A stretch of DNA of 64,000 nucleotides from contig JAODTK010002688.1 in the NCBI GenBank assembly GCA_026419785.1, forward strand, positions 1 through 64,000, given 5' to 3'. Position 1 is the first letter of the stretch; every line of letters starts with the position of its first letter. A program made the position numbers and the translations under genes. Positions 1-13,020 of this stretch are shown one piece after another. Source of the DNA: Sclerodactyla briareus. Taxonomy: Eukaryota; Echinodermata; Holothuroidea; Dendrochirotida; Sclerodactylidae. Below the pieces are notes generated by a model that was not told the DNA's origin, did no database searches, and was given only the letters and a program-made list of their open reading frames with translations.

Positions 1-3000
1 CTCACTGCATCATTGAAACATCTAATTGCAAGTCAGAAACGCATCTTCTTGCGTTATAACTTCCTCTCATTAGTGTTATATTTTGGACCACCAAAATGTT
101 GTGTTGCCCTCTTCATTAAAATCTGGTTGTCCACTCCCCTCTCACCTTTCCCCCCAATAAAGTATTCCCCAGTGAAGACAGTACAAATTCTCAATGTCAT
201 TTTATTATTATTCCTGATGTGTCCTGAAATATGGAATAGCACCAGTGACCAGCATATATATGTAGTAGGTACCTCTGATCAGTAGTGGGTTGTACGGGTG
301 GGGTGGAATGGCAAGGCAGATACCACCTCTCTTTCTCCATGCACCACCCCCCCCCCCCAGGTTTCAAAGGCAGCCTATGGAAAATTGAAAAATGTAGCCC
401 CATTGAAGCCTGCATCACTGCATTATTGACAAATTCTAATGCCAAGGCAGTACGTATCTCTTGCGTATACTTCCTCTCATTAGTATATATTCTTACATTA
501 ATCCCAGTGGAAATTTTCCAGGAAGGCTTACAAAATTTGGGATTAGTAACCACGGTACGATGGGAGGGTGGGGGGGTAGACAAACTGGCAATTTTTCCAT
601 AGGCCTATTTATATTTTACTGAGGGGAGAATGTTCAAGTGTGTTGCTTTACAGTAATGAAAACGGGTGTGATATGATCTACAATTTCCCACTTAATAGTA
701 TTACAGCAGAATGAAGCAACAGGAATGTCCTGCTGAATTCAATTAGAACACCTATGTGGCCAGCCATTATCCTCTTAAACCACTGTCTGCATTGTGTGTG
801 TATACAGATAATAAGCCTCAGTTGGACGGGTCAACTTCCCAAACTAAAAGGAGTGAGTTTAGTCTCTCAAGTGTGTGTGGGAGACTGCAAAAGAAGTGAG
901 AAGTAAAACAAACACATAATAAACTTAGACTGCCTGTCAGCATTCAGTGTGACTGGTTAACCGGCATGGCAATGCCTCAGAGGATTGAGAGGGGTATCCA
1001 ATATTCTATTGTGTGCACTCAGTCTACTGATTATCTGATTGTTTAAATTTCCCTATTGGGAATGCAAAAAAGCACACCGTCCAGGTTGTGAATTTACCTG
1101 ACAGGCGGGACTGACCATTGGGTATTATTAACGGTGATTCATAGACAAGCCCTAATGGGAGATCAATGTGGTGTGTGTAGGAAGCAGTGAGAGGGTAGTT
1201 AGTGAGTTGGGAGGAAGAAGAAAAGAAGAAAGCAAGGGTCAAGGAAGCTTCTGAAAGTGGGAAGGCACAACATTTGTAGCATTTTTTGCTATTGAGCTAA
1301 AAGTGAGGGCATTACCCGGTACCCCAGGCAGGAAATGGTCAGGGGTTTGAGTGATAAAGTATCTCTTTCCTTCCAGGGCCTTCTCTATTGGTAGTGACTG
1401 TCACATGATGTATGACTATTTGGGAAAAGTGATTGCCGGATAATAACATGTTTTAACAATTGCCAGAAGTCATTATGGACAACATAACTGCGCCCACATA
1501 ATTCGGAAGTCTCAACATGGGCTATATATGATATATATATATATATATAGACCATTTGGTGGAAACATCGGAAGACCTTCCTCGCAAAAGGAGGATAAAG
1601 GGTCAACCCACTCGGCACCCCCTCCATATTTTGGCTAGTGTCAATCACTGGGCGCAAATTGCATCCCCAGTATAATCCCCACAAGGTTTATCTCCTGTCA
1701 ATCAGTGAAACAATAATTAGCCTCCCCCCACCATTGTTCCTAGGCCATAAGCCCTCACCGTATTATCTTCAGAGTTTCACTTCTGTGGTCACGACACTGA
1801 CGAAGGACTAGTATTGTCCGAAAGCTCTGTTATATATATATATATATAATAATTACAAGATCTGTCTGTTCATCTATGTTTGTATCATATCATGCAAGCC
1901 AGATCTATTTGTTATGGAGGGGCTGGGGTGGGCCCTATAGAGAGACATTCCAACCCCACCAATGTAGGAGGGAGAATATGTGATTGAAAGCCTTGTGAAA
2001 AGTTTGACCCTAAAAAATGGCAATAAGACATTTGATGAGAATGGTAAAATGGCTATTGCACGAGTATTCCGAAATATGCAATTGTCAATTGCATGACCCC
2101 CCCCCCCCCCCCCCCTGGCTTGTACCACGGACAAGGTGAGCATGGCACTAAGGTGGGTCAACAAAATGATGCACCCTCAATCACTTTTGTGCCTGACAAA
2201 TGAATGAAAATTGATACACCCACAGTCACTTTGAAAGACCACAGGCTACTCCGATGTACAAATGAAACGATTTGACTGCATGACTACCACTCCGGCACAT
2301 TAGTGGGAATACAACATATGGTACAATGACAACATGTGAGACACCATTCTATTGGGTAATTGGACACTGACTGTACTTACAATTCACTCACTTGTCCAGG
2401 GTAGTGGAGGGATGCAAATTGATAATATAGAGGCCTGTATGCACGTCTCTTTCCCCACACATATCCCCTACAAAAGAGATTTTTTCACATTTGTTGAATA
2501 TATCTGCTTTGAACACACCAGTTACTTATGAGTGAGAATTTCACTAAAGTGATTCCCTCATCATTAGCCTGCCTGCAGTTGCTGACTCAGTGTTACGGTC
2601 GCTGGGGCTTCCCAAACTGAATGGAAACGTTGGACCTCGCTGGTTATGGACTCGTGACTACCTTACTCTTCAAGATACACGTACTTACCAGGTTTAATTT
2701 TTCAGTTTTCACGTCAGTTGCCATCACATGACTTTTTGACCTTGGCAAAAGCAACAAGCATCTCTTGCGGGTAGTAAATATTGCAGGTGATCGTCTTCTG
2801 TCAAGTTGTGGTTTGAGTGGGAAACACACATCTTGCAGGGTTTGATATAGATGAGTAAGGGGCACATGTCAGGAAAAAAGCAAAGAATCACTATGCAGAG
2901 ATTGCATTATGTTATCTTGAGGTTGTGTTGTGATTTGCTTGTATTATGCCAATTAGGCATCGACGTAAGTCAGCCTGCAGTTTAATTAGGGCTTGTGATA

Positions 3001-4400
3001 GGCTCCTTGTACCTGCAGTGAATGATGTGTTCATGTTGAGAGTTGTAATTACCGGAAAGGGAGGGGGGGGGGGGGGCTACCATGCCGAAAAAAACGTTGT
3101 AGCTTGTTACGTACAAACTACAAACATTGTTTCAGAATCAGCATACACAATATTAGCAATCGTGTCGGTCAAGTTTGAGCAGTAATTGCTTCCAGTTTAG
3201 GTCAAATAAGTTGCAATAAATCTGTATGTTATAATAGGAAAACTCTATCCGGATCGGCAATTTACCGATCCGATCATGCTATACTTTGTAGCTTCAACTT
3301 CACTGAATAGAACATTGGCCTACCATCTCCCCCAGATTATGTGTAAGGGAGCTTCACAGTTCCCGACTCGCAGCCTTGCTGACAGTTCTCTTTCAAAGTA
3401 TTGTTGCACCAATTTTGAAGATTTTTTTTCACTTCGCTATTGTAGAAAATGAAAACAATGCCTGTTGTACAATGGTGATTTAGGGGAGAGATACATGCAA
3501 AGCAAATATGCACAAAACTTGCCACCATTTGGCCATCGAGCCCACTTTTTTGAGGGGACAAAAATGCAAGGGGAGGGGACACCCGTCGTCCCTCCCCCAG
3601 GACGGCAATCACAACCCGGACAGAATTTGACCTGTGGAGAACACTGAGGGCCACTTGTGTTAGCAGTCAATTGAGCAAGCCAGTAAAATCTTGATATTTC
3701 ACTCATTTGGGTATATATCACCAAATCCTGATAGTTTGTTCTTGTTCTTCTACTTCACATGAACTTGACAAAAATCTGATTGAAAATTCCATTTTCCAAC
3801 TTAAATCAACGATTGTTTCGGTTTTTGCCCATTAGCGGTCCATGGAGGGCCCTAGCCTTCACTGTTTATCATGGTAGGCTGAATGATGGCATCGAAAACA
3901 TGCCTCATTGAGTCCCGAAAAACAGATTTCAATCGGAATTTCTGCAATTTTATGTGAAAGCCCGGCCCTGCACAGTACAAACAGATCGCTTATGCAATTA
4001 CCAGTAAGCCCAAAGTATAACTAATTTTTAGCAAGAAAACGAAAAGCGAGGCAACAACCTAAAATTGGCCCGTTAAAATCCACCAATCAATGCTAAACAT
4101 TTATGTATATATATTTGTTAATCCATCCAATTTCTCATTATCACGTTCATTCATTCATAGAATTGTAGGCCCACGCTAAAGTATATGCAGGATCAGGGAT
4201 GACATCGTGAAAAAATTCAGTCGATCATTAATAACAGAGTCAATGTAGAATTCCTGTGAGTAGTTAAGTGTCTGCGGTGGGGGTAAAATTGGTTTGATTG
4301 TCGTCGGTCTGTCACAAATTCCATAGGAGCGCTGGGAGACGCACTGTATAGTCAGTGCGGAATAAGGACCACGTGTTCCCAAGCAGTATGCTCTGTTTAG
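1..4400. other. Non-coding stretch before the NXT-like gene
   Basis: No exon recognised. It holds a degenerate direct repeat (about 1-90 and 410-500, sharing CTTCCTCTCATTAGT), (TA)n tracts near 1530-1550 and 1830-1850, and poly(C)/poly(G) runs at 347-358, 2097-2115 and 3063-3076. A ribozyme-like fold near 1795 is listed separately. ORFs here are short and show no conserved motif. Confidence 0.6.
1763..1835 (+). ncRNA. Hammerhead-ribozyme-like core (weak candidate)
   Basis: CTGACGA at 1797-1803, then a hairpin GGAC-TAGTATT-GTCC, then GAAA and GCTCTG resemble the hammerhead core CUGANGA/stem II/GAAA. An upstream CAGAG could pair with CTCTG as stem III, and TGTGG with CGACA as stem I. The gap between stems is too long for a clean fold, so this may be a decayed remnant of the kind found in Penelope-like retroelements. 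Confidence 0.3.
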
Positions 4401-4424
4401 AGGTCTCTGAACGTAGGGGTACGA

Positions 4425-4434
4425 TATATAAAAG
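4425..4434 (+). promoter_or_regulatory. Possible TATA box upstream of the NXT-like gene
   Basis: TATATAAAAG on the plus strand, followed by a CpG-bearing stretch to about 4640 and lying about 580 bp before the first recognised exon. It could drive the NXT-like gene, whose first exon was not found. AT-rich chance matches are common, so this is weak. Confidence 0.25.
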
Positions 4435-5009
4435 CTGGCGATGTCCAGGGGCGGCGGCTGGGCCTGAGGATATTCAGAACAATGTACAACGGACTAATAC
4501 TCATGACGCTCATTCCGAGGCGAGTTCATGCACGCGAGAGCTTTGTGAATACGGGCCTTGCGGCGATAACTGATAATATTTCAAATCTTTCAGGCTCTGT
4601 GCCGTCCGTCGCAGTGCCGCGGGCGTGGCCCAGATTTTTTATTTTTTAAGACTCGGTTTTGTCCGCGGATTATTAACGGATGACTCAGTTTTTTCGGTTA
4701 GTCGGTTATCTGTAAATTACGTAACCAAGTCCAACGGAGGCTGGGTCAAACCGGTTTTCACAGTTTAACCGAGAAACCGTGCAGCTTTAGGTGGAAGGCC
4801 ATTTAGGGTTTTTAGTTTATTTGTAGAAATTATATATCAAATCCCAAATCAAAACAGAAGCTTACCAAATTCACCAGAACTTCAGAAGTGTACTTCAGGT
4901 GGATATCTTTGTAAAAGAATGGTTTATATATGCTAGGAAAGTTCTATTTACCCATGCTGTATAGTGTTTGCTATTGACTTTGGATTGCAACATTTCCAAT
5001 TTTGTACAG

Positions 5010-5095
5010 GAAGCAGCGATCAAGAACGACAGGCATCTGCTGCTGGTGAAGAGTTCCAGAAGTTGTTCTATGAATCGTACGACAAGAGGAGAGCA
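5010..5095 (+). CDS. NXT-like gene, first recognised exon
   Basis: Between TTTGTACAG and GTGAGT. Phase-2 start, then 28 intact codons reading SSDQERQASAAGEEF and QKLFYESYDKRRA. The DKRR motif ends helix 2 of the NTF2 fold. No start codon is present, so an upstream exon must supply it. Confidence 0.85.
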
Positions 5096-8000
5096 GTGAG
5101 TTGATCAGATAATGACGTGTAGTTCTTAAGGAGCACTATATCACAGCATGATGATTCCCTGGGCATTTTACAGATACACACCCTGAATCCCTGATCATGG
5201 CAATGGGGCAATGGCTTTCTGGCAATCCCAGAGGGTAGGCTGCTGCCATTCTAGTACATACTGTACAGACCCCAATTAGATCTGGGTAGGGTGGATAGAA
5301 CTTCTGTCATACATGTATGCATTCATTCGGAAAAAGAGCATGGAGCTCAGTTGGCCGATTGGGGATGCTTTTATTCGCTGATCATATTGAGGGGATCGGG
5401 ATTCTCTTCCCTCCATTACACTGCTTTCCTACAAGGCATTATCTAGACATGTAGACTTATATGCATTCTATATTAACACTTAACCAGTTTTGTGAAGAGT
5501 CACCCCCACAAGGCTGAGCAATAACATGCTGCTTTCCCCAAAAAATTCTTTAAAGCAACTTATGTGAGTGAGGATGCGATAGACAGGAGTGGTCATGAGT
5601 CATTGTGCTTCCACTGAAGCAAAACAGTCAAAGAGTCAGAGTTTTTGTATAGGTTTAGGTCTCAGCCTGTTTATCATCCATCGCTTCAATGTTTTCCCTC
5701 TCATGCCACATCATAGGTTTGCCTGTCAGACTGTCTGTATTCGCAGTTGCGTCAACATACTTCTGTTTGTACTAAAATCGCAATCCTCGCCATGTACACT
5801 TTGTTGACAAAAGGGCCGAGTGGAGAGCAGGCACTGCTGGCAATACCAGGCACTGCTGGCAATACCAGGCACTGCTGGCAATACCAGGCACCGCTGGCAA
5901 TACCAGGCACTGCTGGCAATACCAGGCACCGCTGGCAATACCAGGCACCGCTGGCAATACAGGCGGGCTGAGGGTGTGGAAGAAGTAACTACATGCTGAC
6001 AGACCGATTCGGAAAACTCTGCTCGCACCTGTCTGCATGCCCCGCCTGGTGTCCTGGAAAGTGGAACAGCTGAAAAAATAATTTGGATCAATTCTGCCCA
6101 ACCATGCCTGCTCTATCTCATGAAAACTAGCTTTAGCCAACCATAATCCAGATAAGTATCTGATAACACATAATATTTCTCATCCATTCAAAACTGTTTA
6201 AACTTGCCACAACCTAGTGACATCATTTCCCATTTGGCTTTAACATAAACCCTGAGAACCCAGCCTATCACCCATGTGTGCTCTAATATGAATCTTCCTA
6301 CTTGATCGCCAAAAAATGAACGCCCCCCCAATTATAAACCAACCTCTATACGCCGTCGGTGGATGGGTTTTTTCTACCAACCTTCTGCAGGGGTCTAAAT
6401 AGTCAATATGTCAACTCGGCTCCCAGGTACTGGTGAAGCTCTAGGAGACAGCCACACCGGTCTGAATGGCAACACCCCTTCAGGTGCTACAGATTGTGAA
6501 GTACATAGAGAATCTACCAAGCAGCCACACTACATTGACATCCTGGACTGTCATCCAATCATCGGTGGTTGAAATGCCAGATATTTCCAGAACTTATCCA
6601 TCGTTCAGAGCAGAAGCTTAGTTGGCTTAAGCTACGTGTGAAGTGACATCCAAGGAAAGCCTGGCCTGCAATTTTTTGTATTTGTTGTCCGCATTGTGGA
6701 GTCCTTGTTCTGAGTCCGGTCCTTGTTGGGACCGGTCTCGAGACCGATTTTGGATGACTCGGTTCCGAACCAGGTTTAAGATGGCACAGAAAAAATCTCC
6801 AGGAAAATCCCCAAACTTAGGTGGAAGAATTCTGCAGTAATTTCCTGACATTGATTAATCCTAAATATACAATGTGTTTGTCAATGTCTCCAGAATTCAC
6901 TCAATTCAATTTGAAATCGGCCAATGTGTTTTGACGACTAACTGCGCTTGTCGATGCTTTACATCCGGTGTCATCCTCATGAGACTACATCATGCATGCC
7001 GTTTGCAGACTGGAGGAAGGGGGGCGGTGTTTTTGGAATGCAATGAAAAAAACGACCAACAGGATAACTGCTTTCCGAAGATTATTTTGCCTAGAGTCTT
7101 AATCCTTCACACGGTGGGAGTTGGGGATCAGGTGGGGTTATTACCTGTGGTTATTTTGTGCCTCATTCTATTAGTTCTGACACTGCTACAATGCAATTTT
7201 CATTTACTTGGCTATTGGCTATAAGGGTTTCTGAACTTCCTCAAGGATAACTCCAACTCCGAACATGTGAGTGGGCAACTCATGGGATTGAATCTGCAAC
7301 ATAACTTCACCTGTTTTGTGGGGTGGATGCAACCACTATAACTGCAATGACTTGCTTCTTTGAACCTAAATACATACCTCATGCCTGAATGCTAGTTGTG
7401 GTTTTCAGGAACTTGGACACAAGGACTTCGTCCAGGGTTTTTAGCCAAAGTTCCAATAGGGCGTCCACCTTGTGGCTGATGAAATGCTCTGACAAAAACC
7501 GGCCCTTCCAATGACCTTTCGGGCCGTCTAACAGACATGAGACCCTCTTTGGGTAAAACCCGACTCGGACTCGGATGTTTATATTCGGTCTCCGACTTGG
7601 ATGGTAGGTCTCGGACTTTGTTACTACTTCTCCTAATGACTCATCCACTGTTGACTACTGGACCTCCTCCACTCCTGCTCCTCCTCGGAAGTTCTCTATC
7701 GTATATTGACCACAAGATGACAGTTGGTTGATGTTCAAGTCCCATGCAATTAGCTGAGATGGAAATATGTCAGGGAAGTAATATTTTCGCCAAAATTTGC
7801 GCTGGGCCAAATGTCTTAGTGGTATCAATTGCATAGGGGAATTGTGTCTCAAGGCTGGGCGCGGAGTTTGATGAGCAACAGAGCAAGGACAAAATCTGCT
7901 CCACAGGAGTGTAAAAAGCTATTCAGCAGCAATAATTGAATGAGAAGGTCAAGAATTAGGGCAGAGACATGCAAGGCTTCTTCAGAACCATTGTTCATTA

Positions 8001-10216
8001 TCATAAGGAGCCTGTTTGTGGTTGTGAGTGAACATGCTACACAAGCTCAGTTCGGGGTATAGATGAGGTTCCATTCAGCCTTTATTTCATGTCCTCCTTT
8101 CCAGCCACAAAGCTACCCATACTGTCTATTGGAATTGACTGATATAAAGACTGCAATCGGAGAAAAATATGTTGAAACGATAGTATTAGTATTAGGTCAA
8201 ATTTGTAATTTTGTGGAATAGGTCCCTGTGGCGGACCATATACATTGTTGCGGCCAGCCGGCTTTTCCGCAGACTAATCACTATTTTCTGCAGAGTAGAA
8301 TCATTTGAGTGCTGTTAATCTGACTGAAATATTCTGTTAGATGAGGTATCGAATAATGGCATTCATTTTCAATATCAGTGATGCTTATTTTCTTGAATAT
8401 TTCAAGGCTAAATGAAGCTTGTAAATGAGAGGTGTAAAAAAAATTAGGCACAGAGAAATGAAAGGGACGTCAGGACCTCGTTTATTATCATAATAGGCAC
8501 TGGCGTAGCCAGGAATTTTGATTGGGGGTGGCCATGGGGGAGGGGTCTAAGGGGAGGCCCTCCCCTTTGGAAAATTTTTGCATTTTTAGGAGCCCTCAGA
8601 TGAAATCTGGTTCAACATTTGTCATCATTTGGAGACATTCTTTCCTATACAAAAAATCTTGTTCTTGTTCTTGAGAAGTGGTCAAATTTTCTATTTCCAC
8701 GTGGATTCAGATCATAGGCGTACAGGACTATTCCATTTTTTGGGGGGGGGCAGAACAATTTTCCCCAAATCTTGAAAGCCGCATGATGGAAAAGTATTAC
8801 CGCGCGCGGAACGCGCGAAAAAAATAGCTTGTTTTGATTGAAATTTCCTCCTGATTTCGCCGAATGCGCCTTTCGTCTGCATTTTGATCATTTTCTGCCT
8901 GTATATTCAGTCCCAATTTTTTTATCCTTTTCGGCTCCCTCATTTTGGACGAATGAATCAACTGTCTTGGTATGAATTTGAGGGAGTGTCCAGGCTCCCT
9001 CCTCTTGAGGCCATGCCTTCAGCTAGCCAGGGATGTACCAGGATGCTAATAGCCACAGGATCAACGATTGCTAAAATCTGAAAAACCTAACTAATTTGCC
9101 CGAATCTCAAATAGTTATTATCGTTTGTATTAAAAGCATACCACAAAACCACGGCTTCTACTGTGCAGGGAGCACGCATTTTTTTTTTTGCGCATTGCTT
9201 GGATCTCAGCTATGATATCCCCCTATAGGCGTACGGGGTCAATATTTCTGGGAGGGGCTCTTCATAATTTTGCCACTGTTTTTGCCGAACTGGGAGGGCT
9301 AGCTAGTGCCCTCCCCCCTTGCACCCCGCCTATGCATGTTGGGATATTACCAACAATTGAACTATTCAGCAATCGACTGGGAGATGAGAGAGCGGGAACA
9401 ACATAAGTGACAAATGCTGTTGTAGGGGTATCTACGCACCCCCTCGTATCCAATGTCTTCTATGATTAAGAAACTTGCCGCAACTGCAAATGGGCAAAAC
9501 AAAAAATCGTGTATATAACGGGTACTACTGCGCGCGAAGCGCGCAAAAATTTTGCACACTGTTTGGATATTGACCAAAAAATTGGGCTGTCAGAGGAGAA
9601 TTCGAGCAATCTAACTAGCAAATGAGGAAAGAGAGAGCCGCATAAGTGCCAAATGTTGTTGTCATTAAGTGAAAAATTAAAAAAAAATTGGGGGGAATTT
9701 CGATTGGGGGGAGGCCATGGCCCCCCCTCTGGCTACGCCAATGATAATAGGCCTGTTGATGGTTGTAAGTGCACATACTCAACCCCAAGCTCAGTTCAGG
9801 TGTGTAGACGAGATTCTCCCCACAGCTCTATCATCACAGCTATTTTCAAAGTGTCACCAATTCATCCCATGTTTCACTGTGTTATTGTATAATTATAGGG
9901 ACACAAATATCTGTGAAGTTCGTGCAGGTAGATGTGTAAGTTTTCATCAAGGGGTTGTTTAGAAGATCAATTTGCACACTGTTTGTGCAACGTCAAGCGG
10001 CCCGTGTATTATCATCTCATCAACCGTAACCTTGAACAGGCTTATTTCCATCTTTTCAGATGCGGTGACCAATGGACAGACCACCATCATGGTTGTCGCG
10101 GGAGGGAAGGTCAAGTTTGAGGCAACAAGACGTTCCCCTTCAGCGAGAACTTTGTACTGACCTCTCAGCAGGGCAAGTGGAAGATCATCTCTAATACCTT
10201 CAGATACTTTGAATGA
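5010..10216 (+). CDS. NXT1/NXT2-like (p15) mRNA export cofactor, multi-exon
   Basis: An NTF2-fold protein of the NXT (p15) family, which heterodimerises with NXF1/TAP at the nuclear pore in mRNA export. Three exons were placed. Exon at 5010 gives AAGEEFQKLFYESYDKRRA (compare AAEEFVNVYYTTMDKRR in NXT1); exon at 6427 gives VLVKLY, an NGN box, KYIENLPSSHTT and ILDCHP; the last exon gives TTIMVVAGGKVKFE, FPFSENFVLTSQQGKWK and NTFRYFE, then a stop. Splice phases agree (0, then 1). The total of about 125 residues is close to the family's 140; the missing part is the N-terminal exon, not found. Exons 2 and 3 carry 1-nt deletions. The last intron (3.5 kb) holds a complete hAT element. NTF2 itself is a less likely match, because the KFEGNK and WKI motifs are NXT-like. 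Confidence 0.82.
5830..5962 (+). repeat. 19-bp tandem repeat, about 7 copies
   Basis: Unit GGCACTGCTGGCAATACCA repeated about seven times with T/C variation at one position (CACTGC or CACCGC). It lies in an intron of the NXT-like gene. It creates repetitive ORFs on both strands that are artefacts. Confidence 0.9.
6427..6564 (+). CDS. NXT-like gene, second recognised exon
   Basis: Acceptor CTCCCAG; donor G|GTGGTT splits an Asp codon. Reads VLVKL, ETATPV, NGN, QIVKYIENLPSSHTT, ILDCHPII in two or three frames. Losses in GTCTGAATGG (the Trp of the WNGN motif) and ATTGACATCC break the frame. The Trp-Asn-Gly-Asn box is diagnostic of NXT proteins. Confidence 0.8.
7955..8080 (+). repeat. Dispersed repeat, uninterrupted copy
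   Basis: Shares TTATCATAA, CCTGTT.TGGTTGT, ACAAGCTCAGTTC and TAGA.GAG with the sequence flanking the hAT element (8460-8497 plus 9752-9825). This copy shows the pre-insertion arrangement of the target. Confidence 0.6.
8498..9743. mobile_element. Non-autonomous hAT element with 8-bp target duplication
   Basis: Terminal inverted repeats CACTGGCGTAGCCAG (left) and CTGGCTACGCCAATG (right) are flanked by identical ATAATAGG at 8490-8497 and 9744-9751. An 8-bp duplication and CA..TG ends are hallmarks of the hAT superfamily. It is 1246 bp with no transposase, with internal G-runs and GC palindromes such as CGCGCGGAACGCGCG. It sits in the last intron of the NXT-like gene and splits an older repeat whose intact relative lies at 7955-8080. 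Confidence 0.85.
10060..10216 (+). CDS. NXT-like gene, last exon
   Basis: Acceptor TCTTTTCAG; starts with AT completing the Asp codon. Encodes AVTNGQTTIMVVAGGKVKFE, then after one lost G (GAGGCAAC) NKTFPFSENFVLTSQQGKWK and IISNTFRYFE with a TGA stop at 10214. These are the last beta strands of the NTF2 fold. Confidence 0.9.
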
Positions 10217-12359
10217 GATCAAACGAGTGAGGGCGCTATTCTTATGATAGCAGGAGGCATGACCGAGAGAGATTTCCTGGTAGTGAGGAGGTTCTTAGAA
10301 TCGCTAAGGTGATGTCATTGCAGAGGTGGTATTGAAGTGGAGATGAGATGGAGATCTTCCCTGATTGCTACCTCCTGCCAGCCGTTCGGCATCATGCTCT
10401 GTATACGCCGGGTTTATTGAGATCCTGCTCCCCAGACAGCTAAAAAAAATGCTAACTTTCTGAGGATGTGAAGTAAAAACAACAAGGAGCGCATTTCTCC
10501 AGAATAGTAGAGAGAAGACCTCATCTGGTCATGCCAGTGAGCGATGGTTAAGTGTACCACCACCATACTTCATAAGGTGGAGTTTCAACTGGAGTCGTGG
10601 AGGAAGTGGCGCCCTCCAAAATATCAGAAACTTAATACAATCATTAGTGACACTTTCTGCATTTTAGCATGGTGCATGAGTTACATTCAACTCATAAAAA
10701 GAACTTGAATTAGGTGGCATCTGCTCTGCTCTGGATGAGTTGGAATTGGTTATTTGGCTCCTGGGTATACTGTAAGGGTTCTTTCTGGTGTCCAACTGCT
10801 AATTCCAGATCTGTACAGTGGTGTGCCAGGATTTCCTCGACAAGGGGGTCCGAGTTCCGGATGGTGGTTATATTTTGTGTTCATCTGCAGAAACATACAA
10901 GCTTGTAACTGCGATGTTAATCAATAAACATACAAGCCACTTGGTTTTACAGGAGTGACTGAGGCCAGAAGTTTTGTTCGTCCTGGTGTACTGGGATGCT
11001 AGCCTGGAGGAAGCAGGTTAAGCTTTTAAAGGACAACTGCAGAGGTTATATCATGGAGAAAGAAAAGAGTTATTGCCTACCAATCCACTACAGCAATCCT
11101 CTACCCTAGACTAAATGCTTTCAAAAGTGAAAATAATGTGTGAATTTCAATAGGAACGAAGATTGTGGCAGGGTTGTTGTGCCAAGGATGACATGATTTA
11201 TTATTGCATGATGGATGCTTTTCGATCTGCACAAACTTCAAAGGACTAATTCATGACGGAAAGTCTTTAAGTTTTTCATCCTGCAGTAACTGGCCTAAGG
11301 TTCAGTGATAACTTTTTTCAATATTCCACACAAATTTTTCTCGAGTATAGCTTGCGGTCCATGTCAACTAGCAGTGGCTCAAACTATTATTTTAGACACA
11401 GAAGATGAACAGGGATAACCCCAAAAAGGTTGTCTGTCCAGAAAACCTCTACAAATTAATTATTGAGGGTAGTTTGTTCGTTTATTGAAATATTATTTGC
11501 CCTATAATACTGTGTGGGCCTTGTGGAATTCCTGAATGACTTGGCAATCACACTTCTTCTGCATGTGTATGCGTATGTCACACTCTCTCGTCAGCAGGAT
11601 TTCTCTGAAACGCAGATTTTAAAAGCTTACCGGATTTTCATGAAACTTGGTAGATATGGCTTACCATCACTCTCCAACATTTTCCTCCAGTGTGTCTATT
11701 TGCAAGGTTTGTTCCATGGGTATGGTCTACCTTTGAACCCAAAAATGTGTTAAACTGACCACAACTGCCTGGGGGTTCTGCAGTGTGTATAATTGCTCCA
11801 TTCATGCAAATGTTCAAGTTAACGTTATAGTGTGGTCCACTATTGGTCCTGAATAATTAAAGTGAGAAAATGGGTCATGGAAGTTGAATATTGTGTCTAA
11901 TTTGCATAATTTAGTCACATTTCCACATGGTAGTAGACATGGTCAATGATCAGTCCTTACAAATTTGAATAGGCCATTTCTGTTAAATGCAACACATGAT
12001 TCTGCCTTGTAAATTGTTTGCATGGTGACTAATAGAACGAAACCACTGATTGTGCAAACTGAGGGCGATTGATTGCCTTGTTTCAGCTATGCTCTGGAAA
12101 TCTGTGAAGGGCGCACTGGTGAATAGTATGGCACAGCGACTGTTGAAACCTCTGGCAGAAAGTGGGGCAACGATAGGAACAACGTCCGACAAAATTTCCA
12201 CTGATTACAAAATCGGGTGAGACCACTGCACAAAACTGCAACAAATGAAGTTTCATTGTACATTTGCAAACAGAGAGCAGCACACATGGCATTCTTCAAC
12301 TAGTGCTGGACCTGGAATAAGATTACAAAATGCACCTGGTGAATAATGGACGGATCCGT

Positions 12360-13020
12360 TTGCGAGGCCTTTTGGCCAAAATGACCCCTAGATGACCTCA
12401 AATTCCCGATTTATACTGGCCAAGTTTCATGAACTTCCGATTTGAACTGGAGAAGCGCTTATTTTGCAGTTTTTCGCAAAAGGGCCAGCTAGAATGACCT
12501 TTGACGTCAAATTGCTGAGCCCACCCTGTCAATGATAATAATGACCAATGTTCATCAATTCAATCTTTGAGAGAAGCATTTTGCCCATTTGACCCCCATA
12601 AATGACCCCCTCAATTCCTGAAACACACTGGTCACGAAGAATGTCATGAACCATTTAGCATTTGAACTATCGAAAAAAAAAAAAAAAAACATTGGCATTT
12701 CTTGCAAAATGTCCAAAACTGACCCCTGAATGACCTTGACCTGAAAACCCTGTATGTACTGGTCATTGATAATGACCAACTATCATGATCATCCAATTCA
12801 ATCTGTGGAGAAAATGCATTTTGACCCCAAAAATGACCTTTTGGCCAAAACGACCCTAGATGACTGATAAAGTTTTGTGAACATCCGATCTGAACTGTAG
12901 AAGCATTTTGCAGTTTTCCGCGAAAAAAAGCCGAAATTGACCCTAGACTGACCTTTGAACTTAATTCCTGAGCACCCCAGATGCCTCTTCACTCAGTGAT
13001 CATTGTGACCAAGTTTCAAG
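12360..13020 (+). repeat. Degenerate tandem family (TGACCTTTGACCTC type), block 1
   Basis: About four diverged units, each with GACCCCTAGATGACC, AATTCCTGA and a CAATGATAATGACCAA..TTCATGA segment. Related blocks lie at 14040-14420, 40600-41830 and 60110-60366. Confidence 0.7.

Noticed and set aside
5345-5430. tRNA-like A box (GGAGCTCAGTTGG)
   Set aside because: No B box with a GGTTCGA-type sequence at the right distance and no cloverleaf can be drawn.
5726-6140. ORFs of about 120 residues on the minus strand with repeated CLVLPAVPGIAS
   Set aside because: Produced by the 19-bp tandem repeat being read through; not a gene.
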